26,964 nt of DNA from Lentimicrobiaceae bacterium (GTDB lineage Bacteria; Bacteroidota; Bacteroidia; Bacteroidales; WCHB1-69). Where the stretch lies: contig WQWP01000013.1 of assembly GCA_009787485.1 (NCBI GenBank), positions 1-26,964 of the forward strand, written 5' to 3'. The notes beneath the pieces are model-generated. The model did not search any database, was not told the DNA's origin, and saw only the letters and a program-made list of their open reading frames with translations. Positions 15,248 to 23,700 of this stretch are shown piece after piece. Both the position numbers and the translations under genes were made by a program. The number at the start of each line of letters is the position of its first letter. Within the stretch, counting starts at the first letter, position 1.

Positions 15248-16788
15248 TTAGAATCAACTCCCATGGTGAGCATGATGCGGTGGGTAATGAATCTGTTGTT
15301 TGCCGCATTTACAAATCTAGAATCGAACATCCAGTATTTCTCTTTAGAAGTGGTGAATGCGTAGGCAAAGTCGCTGTAAAAGATTCTTGTTCTAAAGCCA
15401 AAACCGGCTGAAGCGTAATGCTTTGAGCCATTGTAACTATCTACTCTATGAGGAGATGTAATACGGTTGCCTAAGTCGTCGGTAATTTCCTCTTTATAAG
15501 GAGACGAAATATAGTTATAACCTGCTCTAATAGAAAATATTTGATTTACGGCGAATTCTGCGCCGATGCGTGCGATATGACTAAAACCGTATAGATTTTG
15601 AGTAGCTTTATTCTCATCACTAAAACTATAACTTACTGAGTACATGTTTGCCATGCTGTAATCCGTGAACTCATATTCAGCGCTGATAAAAGCACGTTGT
15701 TGAATAAGGAAAACTACGTTTGCCATAGCGCGTAAGGGAGTAGTGAGCGAGTAGTTAAAATTATTGGTATAACTATCTTCTGCCGTACGGAACACTTCTC
15801 TTTTAAGTTCAGAATCCCATTCAAAAAAATCTGCACTCATCCGTCTTTCAAAGAAGTCTCTCACATTACCATAATAGGTTGGCGTATGAAATGCCGCTCC
15901 TATACGCAAAAAGTCGAGAGGTTGATAAATAACGCCAAGTTTTAAATTTATTCCGGCGGCGCGAACGTTAAGTTTATCTGTAATTGTTATATTTTGGAAC
16001 TCATAAAAGTCAGCATTTTTATCGTTTACTTCTCTAAAAGTCCTGTTTTCCGTAAAGTTAACGAACGGCACACCTAATGTTGCGCCCAAAAACAATTTAT
16101 CGTCATAATTGCTTCCAAACGAAAAAATCATTTCATCATTTCCTCCGGATCGTGCAACAGTAGAAGTCTGCTTCATATCCACGCCGGCAAGTAGAGGAAA
16201 ATATTCAGTTGGTCTTCCGTCAACAGGTTCAATGAGGTAAGATCTCCATGCAATCCAAGGCTCGGCATCCCAGTGGACCTTATTCGGATCATTAGCATTG
16301 AGTCCGAAAGCCGATTCAGCAAAAGCAGAGCCTATGGTAGCGCCTTGGTTTCTTCCTTCAATGGAAAAAATGTTGTTATAGTTTTGTATGCGGTTGAATC
16401 CGTATCCTACCTGAAAATTTTTCCATAATGTGCTTGAGATTCCGTTCATTGTCAGTACAATGCCGGCGCTTCCTATATTATATTTCACGTTTTGCGCTAA
16501 AGTGGCGGAACCGTTGTAACCGGACGTGTTCTTATAAACAGAAATCGTCATAGGAGTAAAAGTTACGTCGCTTCTTTTATATACCCCAATGGAGGCAGGG
16601 TTGGTGCTAAGCGCAGAGAACTCGGCGCCCACAGCGCCAAAGGCTCTTCCTGCGCCCATAAAACGGGCAGTGCCCTGCCAGTCGGTTTCGGAAAAACGAA
16701 GCGCGTCTATTTCGTTTTGAGCGCTGATCGTTAGCATTAGTGAAAGGATACTAATGATGATGAGAAAGGGTTTTAATTGAGTGTTCAT
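15085..16788 (-). CDS. FadL/OmpP1/TodX-like outer-membrane transport protein with apparent 3' frameshift
   Basis: The frame gives 567 residues. It has a signal peptide (cleavage after Ala23, then Gln24) and a conserved opening, GTARFMGAGRAFGAVGAEFS followed by ALSTNPASIG, typical of Bacteroidota OmpP1/FadL-like barrels sometimes labelled hemin receptors. Barrel strands continue to THRIMLTMGV at residues 502-511. Such proteins pass hydrophobic compounds across the outer membrane; the substrate here is unknown. The final 56 residues, beginning DSKCVSSSPPFPSF, are unlike a barrel, and nearly all are read through the start of lpxK in another frame. One added base after the Val511 codon would restore a Gly/Arg codon, then Phe and TAA, giving a 513-residue barrel ending in Phe directly before the lpxK ATG. 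The PIN toxin gene ends 11 bases upstream. Confidence 0.85.
   Translation of the reverse strand: MNTQLKPFLIIISILSLMLTISAQNEIDALRFSETDWQGTARFMGAGRAFGAVGAEFSALSTNPASIGVYKRSDVTFTPMTISVYKNTSGYNGSATLAQNVKYNIGSAGIVLTMNGISSTLWKNFQVGYGFNRIQNYNNIFSIEGRNQGATIGSAFAESAFGLNANDPNKVHWDAEPWIAWRSYLIEPVDGRPTEYFPLLAGVDMKQTSTVARSGGNDEMIFSFGSNYDDKLFLGATLGVPFVNFTENRTFREVNDKNADFYEFQNITITDKLNVRAAGINLKLGVIYQPLDFLRIGAAFHTPTYYGNVRDFFERRMSADFFEWDSELKREVFRTAEDSYTNNFNYSLTTPLRAMANVVFLIQQRAFISAEYEFTDYSMANMYSVSYSFSDENKATQNLYGFSHIARIGAEFAVNQIFSIRAGYNYISSPYKEEITDDLGNRITSPHRVDSYNGSKHYASAGFGFRTRIFYSDFAYAFTTSKEKYWMFDSRFVNAANNRFITHRIMLTMGVDSKCVSSSPPFPSFSESSQHSEGRHSKKNAFLQLLLPFPPFAWGICAWVAPEKPLT
15248..15258 (-). other. Probable one-base deletion at the 3' end of the FadL-like gene
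   Basis: The minus strand reads GTT (15258-15256), GA, TTC, TAA (15250-15248), then the lpxK ATG. A single missing base between 15256 and 15255 explains the loss of the terminal Phe and stop. It may be a sequencing error or a real mutation. Confidence 0.7.
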
Positions 16789-16826
16789 AATTTAAAGATT
16801 TAAAGATTTAAAGATTTAAGATTTAA
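16789..16826. repeat. AT-rich ATTTAAAG array between the PIN toxin and FadL-like genes
   Basis: Three ATTTAAAG-type units, one ATTTAAG and a diverged unit form the array. It touches the FadL-like ATG on one side. On the other side it encodes the last eight residues of the toxin and its stop codon. The same repeat occurs at 2573-2636. Confidence 0.85.
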
Positions 16827-17252
16827 TAAGTTGATTTGTTTAATGGTATCTTCCAAAATGTTCTTAAAGGTATCAATCTTCACAACATTTATTTTAGGAA
16901 ACTCCGTTTTTTTCAATATATTAAAATGCTTGTCGTTGGAGACAAGGTAATCGGTACCACTATTTAGTGCACAATCTGCAAATTTATTATCTTCCGGATC
17001 CGCTACAATTAAATTCCATTTATAATAGGGAATAACTTTTTCTACATTGCGAGAAGCCAAAAGTAAATGTATCGTACTTTTAGTAATTTCTATCGGATAG
17101 AGATTGGATAGTTGTTCTTCATATTCTTCAATTATTTCATTAGAATAACATAGTATAAAATCACCGCGACGAAAAGATTCCCATATCCAATGATACTTTG
17201 AACGCGGAAAAACAGCCGGTAGCAAGCAATTTGTATCTAATACTATTTTCAT
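16800..17252 (-). CDS. PIN-domain toxin of a type II toxin-antitoxin pair
   Basis: The 150-residue product is a PIN-fold RNase of the PIN-family toxin group (COG1569-like). It opens MKIVLDTNCLL with Asp6. Other acidic residues are at 42-43 (in NEIIEEYEE), Asp88 and Asp93 in DPEDNKFAD, and Asp107 in SNDKHF. These would form the metal site that cleaves RNA. The start overlaps the antitoxin stop by four bases (ATGA), the usual coupling of such pairs. The C-terminal residues LNLKSLNL are encoded by the AT-rich array at 16789-16826, so the native end may have been replaced or extended by the repeat. The RNA target is unknown. Confidence 0.85.
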   Translation of the reverse strand: MKIVLDTNCLLPAVFPRSKYHWIWESFRRGDFILCYSNEIIEEYEEQLSNLYPIEITKSTIHLLLASRNVEKVIPYYKWNLIVADPEDNKFADCALNSGTDYLVSNDKHFNILKKTEFPKINVVKIDTFKNILEDTIKQINLLNLKSLNL

Positions 17253-17479
17253 TTTTTTGAGGAGCGTAAATGACCATACATTAATTCTTCCATTTTCGCA
17301 TTGTCCAAATTTTGTTCATCCCAAAATTTGTTTGCTGCCCTGTCTAACTTTTGCTGAATATAATCAAGATACAAAGAAGTTATTTCTTCTCTTTCTTGTT
17401 CATTTTTTGCCGTTGCAAATGTACTCAATACAAACTTTTGCGTTTCATTTAAAGGCGAATATAACATTGGTGTATCCAT
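17249..17479 (-). CDS. Putative antitoxin of the PIN toxin pair
   Basis: This 76-residue protein lies just upstream of the PIN toxin, overlaps it by four bases and shares its promoter. The sequence is largely helical and charged, with LYLDYIQQKLDRAANKFWDE in the middle and a Lys/Arg-rich end (HLRSSKK). No standard DNA-binding fold is obvious. The assignment rests mainly on position, size and helical character; an Asn/Lys/Trp-rich C-terminal half would fit wrapping around a PIN toxin. A second in-frame ATG lies four codons downstream (17467). Confidence 0.72.
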   Translation of the reverse strand: MDTPMLYSPLNETQKFVLSTFATAKNEQEREEITSLYLDYIQQKLDRAANKFWDEQNLDNAKMEELMYGHLRSSKK

Positions 17480-17503
17480 ATTTTTCTACTTTTAGAACAT
17501 TGG

Positions 17504-17533
17504 CAAAGATATAACTAATTTTTAAGAGCAACA
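17504..17533 (-). promoter_or_regulatory. Promoter of the toxin-antitoxin operon
   Basis: On the minus strand TTG (17533-17531) and TATCTTTG (17511-17504) match the Bacteroidota -33 and -7 boxes with 19 bases between. The antitoxin ATG lies 24 bases after the -7 box. Because the downstream genes are closely packed, it may also drive the FadL-like gene, lpxK and the T9SS cargo gene. Confidence 0.55.
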
Positions 17534-17591
17534 AGAGTTGGCGCGTTTTTTGTCGTGAAAGTTGAACCTTCGCCTAACTATTATCATCTCA

Positions 17592-19094
17592 TTACCTCAT
17601 CATCTCCTCCATCAACTTCCTATCATTCTGCAACCGCGGCACTTTGTACTGCCCACCCAACTTGTTGTTTTTGGCTAACCATGTCATAAAAGTTTCTTCA
17701 GGAGCGATGATGATTTCAGGGGCTTCGAGCATGAGGCTGCCGGTACGTTTTGCCTCATAATCAGAATTAAGCGATTTTAAGGCTTGGTCTAACACCGCTC
17801 TAAACTTCTCCATATCATTAGGTAAAGTAGAAAATTCGATGAGCCATTGGTGTCTTCCCTTTACTTTGTCGGCTTCTAAAAAAACAGGGGCGGCGGTGTA
17901 ATTCGTTAAAATGGCTCCGGTTTTCCGGCACGCCTCTGCTAAGGCTTTGTCGGCATTATCCACAATTAATTCTTCACCAAAGGCATTGATATACTGCGTG
18001 GTTCTTCCTGTAATTTTAAAGCGGTAGGGGCGCAGTGAGGTAAACATAATCGTGTCGCCTATTTCGTAGCGCCACAAACCGGCAGGCGTGGTGATGATGA
18101 GGGCGTAGTTTTTGTGCAACTGCACTTCTTGCAGAGGTATGGCTTTCTTTTTGGTGCTGCCCACTTCATCTATCTCTAAAAACTCATAGAAGATGCCGTT
18201 GTCGATGAGCAGCAGCAGGTCATCGCAAAAACGCTGGTCTTGAAATCCGAAAAATCCTTCAGAGGCGTTATACATATTCATGTAGAAAACAGAATCTGAA
18301 AGGAGTTTCGTATATTCTTCTTTATAAGGCGCAAACGATACGCCGCCGTGGAAAAAGAGTTCCAAATTGGGCCACACTTCTGCTATATGTTTTTTATTGG
18401 AGATTTTTAGCACTTCTTTCAATACCAACAACATCCATGAGGGAACGCCGGAAATAGAGGTAATATTTTCGTTTACGGTATGCTCGGCAATGAGCCGGAG
18501 TTTTTCATGCCAATTATCGTTCAATAAAACCTCCTTATCGGGCGCTTTTAAATATTCGCCAATGGCAGGCATGTTTTCCATCAACACTGCCGAAATATCG
18601 CCGCACTTTACTTTGGTTTCCATGTCCATTTTTTGCACGCTTCCTCCCAAGGTGATTCCTTTTCCGGCAAATAGCTCTGTTTCAGGAAATAATGCGATAT
18701 AGAATGTTAAGGAATCTTTTGCCGATAAATAATTGTTCAATTTGAGCGAATCGTTGGTTACCGGAATATATTTGCTTTTGGCTTGTGTGGTACCCGATGA
18801 TTTGGCTACCCACTCTACTTTCGTGTTCCAAAGCACGTTATCTTCGCCTTGAACAACACGCTCAATGTATGGATAGAGTGCGTTGTAGTTTTGAATGGGC
18901 ACATTGCGTTGGTACGCCTCGTAGCTCATATTGGGCGTAAAACCGAAATCGTTGCCGAATTTGGTTTTTAATCCGTTGCGAACCAAGTAGTCGAACCATT
19001 TCTCTTGCGTTTCCAAGGCATGCTCGTACAGCGCAACGATTCTTTCGTCGCGATACGCAAAATAGGCACGAATGGGCACATTCAACAACTGCAT
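17592..19094 (-). CDS. GH3-family acyl-adenylate/amide synthetase-like protein
   Basis: The 500-residue product matches the GH3 auxin-responsive promoter family, which in Bacteroidota is a common conserved protein of unknown substrate. It belongs to the adenylate-forming superfamily. The ATP-binding SSGTT lies at residues 99-103, YNASEGFFGFQ forms the middle motif, and GLWRYEIGDTIMF and FKITGR the later adenylate-binding motifs. Plant GH3 enzymes join amino acids to acyl hormones; here an acyl-acid-amino acid ligase can only be inferred. There is no signal peptide, so it is cytosolic. The ATG is 6 bases after the pepD stop, so the two genes form an operon. Confidence 0.88.
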   Translation of the reverse strand: MQLLNVPIRAYFAYRDERIVALYEHALETQEKWFDYLVRNGLKTKFGNDFGFTPNMSYEAYQRNVPIQNYNALYPYIERVVQGEDNVLWNTKVEWVAKSSGTTQAKSKYIPVTNDSLKLNNYLSAKDSLTFYIALFPETELFAGKGITLGGSVQKMDMETKVKCGDISAVLMENMPAIGEYLKAPDKEVLLNDNWHEKLRLIAEHTVNENITSISGVPSWMLLVLKEVLKISNKKHIAEVWPNLELFFHGGVSFAPYKEEYTKLLSDSVFYMNMYNASEGFFGFQDQRFCDDLLLLIDNGIFYEFLEIDEVGSTKKKAIPLQEVQLHKNYALIITTPAGLWRYEIGDTIMFTSLRPYRFKITGRTTQYINAFGEELIVDNADKALAEACRKTGAILTNYTAAPVFLEADKVKGRHQWLIEFSTLPNDMEKFRAVLDQALKSLNSDYEAKRTGSLMLEAPEIIIAPEETFMTWLAKNNKLGGQYKVPRLQNDRKLMEEMMR

Positions 19095-19100
19095 GAAGTT

Positions 19101-20564
19101 TTATTTTACCGGAACATTTTTCAAAACTTCCACTAAGAAATCCCAGAATTTCCCTACGCTTTCAATATTCACGCGCTCGTCGGGAGAGTGCGGGTTTCTG
19201 ATGGTAGGTCCACAAGAAATCATATCCCAATTCGGGTATGCCAAGCTGAAGAGCCCACATTCCAAGCCTGCGTGAATGGCTTTAATTTCAGGAACTTTGC
19301 CATACATGTTCTCATACACTTTGAGCATGGTTTTCAAAATGGGCGATTGCAGATTGGGTTTCCATCCCGGATAACCGCCTGCTAATTCAATTTTTACACC
19401 TGCCAGTTCGGCGATGGCGCGCATTTTGTCGGCTAACGCTTCTTTCGCCGATTCTACGCTGCTGCGCATTAAATTCGCCACGGTAAGTTTTCCGTTATTG
19501 GTTTTCACAATCGCCAGATTGGTAGAGGTTTCCACCAAGCCGGGCATCGAGTCGCTCATGCGCATTACGCCGTTCGGAATTGCCAGTACCAAATTCACTG
19601 CTTTTTCCTGACATTTTTTGCCCATTACTTGTTTCGGAGTTTCGGTGGGTTTCACGGCAATATTCAAATCGGGCTCTGTGCCTGCAAATTCTTTGGCAAT
19701 GGCGGCGATTAGGCCATTCATTAGTTGCTCAAAATCAGCGGTTTTATTTGCAGGAACGGCTAATGTAGCAAATGCTTCTCTTGGGATGGCGTTGCGCAAA
19801 CTTCCGCCGTTAATTCCGGCAATATGGAGGTCAATATTTTCCAATCCTTTTTTAAACAAGCGCATTAACAACTTGTTCGCATTGGCGCGTCCCAGCACGA
19901 TATCCATGCCGCTATGCCCGCCTTTCAAACCGGTAATGGCAATTTCGTAGCCTTTCATATTTTCCGGAGTGGCTTGCGTGGTGTAATCCAGCTCAAAATT
20001 AGCGTCTAATCCGCCGGCGCAACCTACATAAAGTTCGCCTTCATCTTCCGAATCCAAGTTGATTAAAATTTCTCCTTTAAGAAACTCTGGTTTCAGTCCG
20101 AAAGCGCCGGTCATTCCGGTTTCTTCATCTACTGTAACCAACACTTCAATAGGCCCGTGTTCCATCGTTTTATCCGCAAGAATTGCCATGGCGGCGGCGC
20201 AGCCCATTCCGTTGTCGGCGCCCAGGGTAGTTCCGGTGGCGCGCACCCAGCCGTCGTCGCAAATGCGCGGCAGAATCGGGTCGGTAACAAAGTTGTGTTT
20301 AGAATCACTGTTCGCTTGCGGCACCATATCAATGTGCCCCTGGAAAATTATAGGCACACGATTTTCATACCCCTTAGTAGCAGGTTTACGCAACACCATG
20401 TTGCCGGTTTCATCTTGAGCATAGTCAATCTGATGCTCGTTAGCCCAATTTTTAAGCCATACCAATATTTTTTCTTCATGCTTGGAAGGATGCGGGATGG
20501 CGCAAATGTTTGCAAAGATTTCCCACATTTTTTGGGGATACAATTTTGATAATTCGTTGTTCAT
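19101..20564 (-). CDS. pepD: Aminoacyl-histidine dipeptidase (M20C, carnosinase-like)
   Basis: The 487-residue protein is the cytosolic M20C dipeptidase PepD, of typical length. The di-zinc residues are in place: His77 and Asp79 in GHIDMV, Asp117 in GADNGMG, catalytic Glu147 and ligand Glu148 in DEETG, Asp171 in NLDSED, and His459 in RNPHSPDERV. The dimerisation domain lies between. It hydrolyses Xaa-His and other dipeptides and would serve amino-acid recovery in a peptide-fermenting organism. A TAACTTTG -7 box (20612-20605, minus strand) precedes it. It diverges from the giant surface-protein gene across 183 bases and precedes the GH3-family gene in an apparent operon. Confidence 0.94.
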   Translation of the reverse strand: MNNELSKLYPQKMWEIFANICAIPHPSKHEEKILVWLKNWANEHQIDYAQDETGNMVLRKPATKGYENRVPIIFQGHIDMVPQANSDSKHNFVTDPILPRICDDGWVRATGTTLGADNGMGCAAAMAILADKTMEHGPIEVLVTVDEETGMTGAFGLKPEFLKGEILINLDSEDEGELYVGCAGGLDANFELDYTTQATPENMKGYEIAITGLKGGHSGMDIVLGRANANKLLMRLFKKGLENIDLHIAGINGGSLRNAIPREAFATLAVPANKTADFEQLMNGLIAAIAKEFAGTEPDLNIAVKPTETPKQVMGKKCQEKAVNLVLAIPNGVMRMSDSMPGLVETSTNLAIVKTNNGKLTVANLMRSSVESAKEALADKMRAIAELAGVKIELAGGYPGWKPNLQSPILKTMLKVYENMYGKVPEIKAIHAGLECGLFSLAYPNWDMISCGPTIRNPHSPDERVNIESVGKFWDFLVEVLKNVPVK

Positions 20565-20747
20565 AATAATTTATTTTGGTGTTAATATTGACTTGAAAAA
20601 ATATCAAAGTTAAATGAGGTGGCAAATATTCATATTTTTTTTGGATTATTGAACACAATAATACATGAATAACATTTTTATTTACTTTGCAATCTCTTTT
20701 TAAAGATTTTCCAAAAAGATATAACAAAATTTTAAAAAACAAATATT
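20565..20747. promoter_or_regulatory. Divergent promoter region of pepD and the giant surface-protein gene
   Basis: The minus strand has TAACTTTG at 20612-20605, an exact TAnnTTTG -7 box about 40 bases before the pepD ATG. The plus strand has the shorter TACTTTG at 20683-20689, about 58 bases before the ATG at 20748. No clear -33 partner is visible for either. The rest is AT-rich. Confidence 0.45.
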
Positions 20748-23700
20748 ATGAACCAAAACTACATTTTTTCAGAAATAAGTAAGAAAATGCTTGCACTATG
20801 TTGCATTACGCTACTATTTGCGGCGCTGCTTCCCAACAGTATCCTCATGGCACAGACACCTATTGACCTAAAAGATTACAATGTAATCGCAAGCGACCCT
20901 CCTTATTGGTCTTGTAATGGTTCAGGGGGCTATACAATTACAGAGTCAGTTACCGTGATATATACGGGAGTTACCCCATTACCCGCACTCACGTTTAACA
21001 TTTCTTCCGGAGCAACAGTGCAATGGACGGCAACTGCAACTACAGCCCTAAGCGGAACTAACACCTATTTTGTTACCATAACCGGTAGCGGCACACTTGA
21101 ACTCAGCTCATGCACGGTTTCCAGTACCACGGGAACGAGTGGCGTTTTCAACCTCACCGGTAGCGGCTCTACCGTTACGATAGGTGAGGGCGCTTCGGTC
21201 GTTTCGGGCAGGAGCGGCTACCCTATCCAAATTTCCGGCAATAGCGTAACTGTTAATGTCAATTCGGGCGGTTCCGTAGAAAGCGATGCAAGCAATAGCA
21301 ATGCAGCGGTTTTAGTTGCCAACAATGTGCCGGATGTAACCATCAATGTAGATGGCGGCTCTATTATCTCTGTAAACAGCGGTTACGCTATCAGCGACGG
21401 CTCGGTTTTCGACAATACTCCCATCGCAAATAGCACACAAATTACTATCCACAGCGGCGCTATTACGGCAGGTACTGCCTGTGCGATACGTTCAGGTTTC
21501 AGCACATCCATTGTTACAATCAATGGCGGTATTATATCGAATGCTGCGGGCAACAACGCCAACCCTGCCATTTATATGAACGGCGGTCTCATCGAAAACG
21601 TTGTAGTGAACGGCGGCACAGTGCAATCGGCATCAGCTGCCGGATATGCTATTCAAACTACCGGCGAGGTGCGGGTTACCGATGGTCTTGTTTCCGCGAT
21701 GAACGGACGCGCGATTAATCTCGTTGGCACAAATTCCAAAGCAACGGTTACCGGCGGCACAGTGCGAACCACCGGCACGGGAACGGCAATAAGCACGGCT
21801 ACCACCAACCCTGAAACCGTAACAAACGCTTCGATAGAAGTTACCGGCGGAACAGTAGCCTCTTCGGGTGGTTTTGCTCTTAACATTACGGGCGCAAATT
21901 CCAAAGTTAATGTTAGCGGCAATGCAACAGTTTCTACTGCGGCAACTGCCTCGTCTTCGTCGCGCCATGCCATCAACGCCGACGGATTAAATTCGGAAAT
22001 TACAATAAGCGGCGATGCAACGATTTCGGCTACAGGCGGTTATGCTATAAATACCATTACCGCTGCATCAAACGCCAAGGTAGTTGTTGAAGATAACGCC
22101 AAAGTTTCATCATCAACCAATAGAGCAATAAATACTTTAGGCTCAAATTCCTCTATTGAGGTGAGCGGCAACAGTCAAGTTTGGACATTTTCCACGAATA
22201 ACGCAATTTACGCAAGCGGAACGGTTGAATTAACCGGCGGGTTTGTGTTTGCCTACTACTGGGTTAATGCAAATAATGTCATCAATAAAACGCCCACTGT
22301 TCCCGGCGGCAGTTCTACTTTGGTGGTGGCATGGAATAGAAATCCGAGCAATCTAACGTATCGGGAGGGAAGCCCCTCATCACTAAACCCCGATTTGAGC
22401 AATGCTTACAACGGAGCTGGAGAGAATTTTTGGTGGCACAATATTCCCCCATACAGATCCGGAATCTCCTACGATCTTCTCGGTAACAACGGCTTTTTTT
22501 ACATACCCGGAGTGGCGGTTGTTAAAGATGTCGGACTGATATTTAATGCATCAAACGGAAATATGTATTATAACATAGATGGTTCAAACACGTTATCTTC
22601 AACAAATCTTGCTAACCCATATTCTACAGATCCTACATGGCACGGAGAACCGGGCAAACTATCTTTGAACGGTTTTTCGTGGAGTACGGGCGCCTCTACT
22701 GCATTGACCATAGTGAATGGCAACGTTATCATCGAACTTGCAAATCTAAGCGTCAACTACTTCGCCTCCCATCCGTTTTCAACGGGAAATTCTGTCGGTA
22801 TATCTACAAGTAGCGAAATTGAAATAACAGGCGGTGGAATGCTCACGGCTTCAGGCCGTAATTTCGGTATCAGATGCCGTGCCTTGCAGATCGTTAGTGG
22901 TACGGTTGAAGCAAGCGGCACAAGTGATGCATTAGCCGGCTCATCATTTTTAGCACTTCAAACATATACACTGCCTGCCGCATATACTTATTGGATTAAT
23001 AAGGCTTCTGCCGTTCCGCCGAGTGGCGAGGGAACACAAAGCTATTTTAATGCTTTTGCGCCCGGTAGTGTGCCTTTCACTATCCCTTCACCATTCCCCC
23101 ACGATCCTATCCGATATGTCAAGATCGTTTCAGGCGCCTTCGCGATCGTTGATGATGAAACTATAACCGGCACGGTATGGTCACCGCTGACCACACAAAC
23201 CGCTACGATTACACTCTACGACGATACCATGCTCGCCGATCTTGTTGGTGAGGATGTTTCCGGATGGTTTACCGACTTGCCCGCAGGCATCTATGTAATT
23301 GCCGACGCACTGCAGGATGGAGATGAGATAACGCTCACTTTTAGCGGAACACCCGCAGAGGTTTCCAATGCGCCCTTCAACATTACCATACCGGAGAACG
23401 TGCTTACCGGCGGTAACGCTATCCAAGTGATCTTCAACCCCAATGCACAGTTTGATATTGCCCCTTACGTAGTTACTCTCAAACTCGACGCTAACGGCAT
23501 CTTTCATGTAATGCAAGATGGTACCGGCGATGGCTCCTCATGGACAAACGCTTACTGGAATGTTGCCGATCCGATGTTGCTCGCTGCCAGACAATATTCG
23601 GGAGCTATTCCTGTGGGCGTAAACGATACTATTCGCGAAATTTGGGTGGCGCAAGGTACGTACTACCCCATGCACAGCGCAGCCGGTTACAACATGGCAA

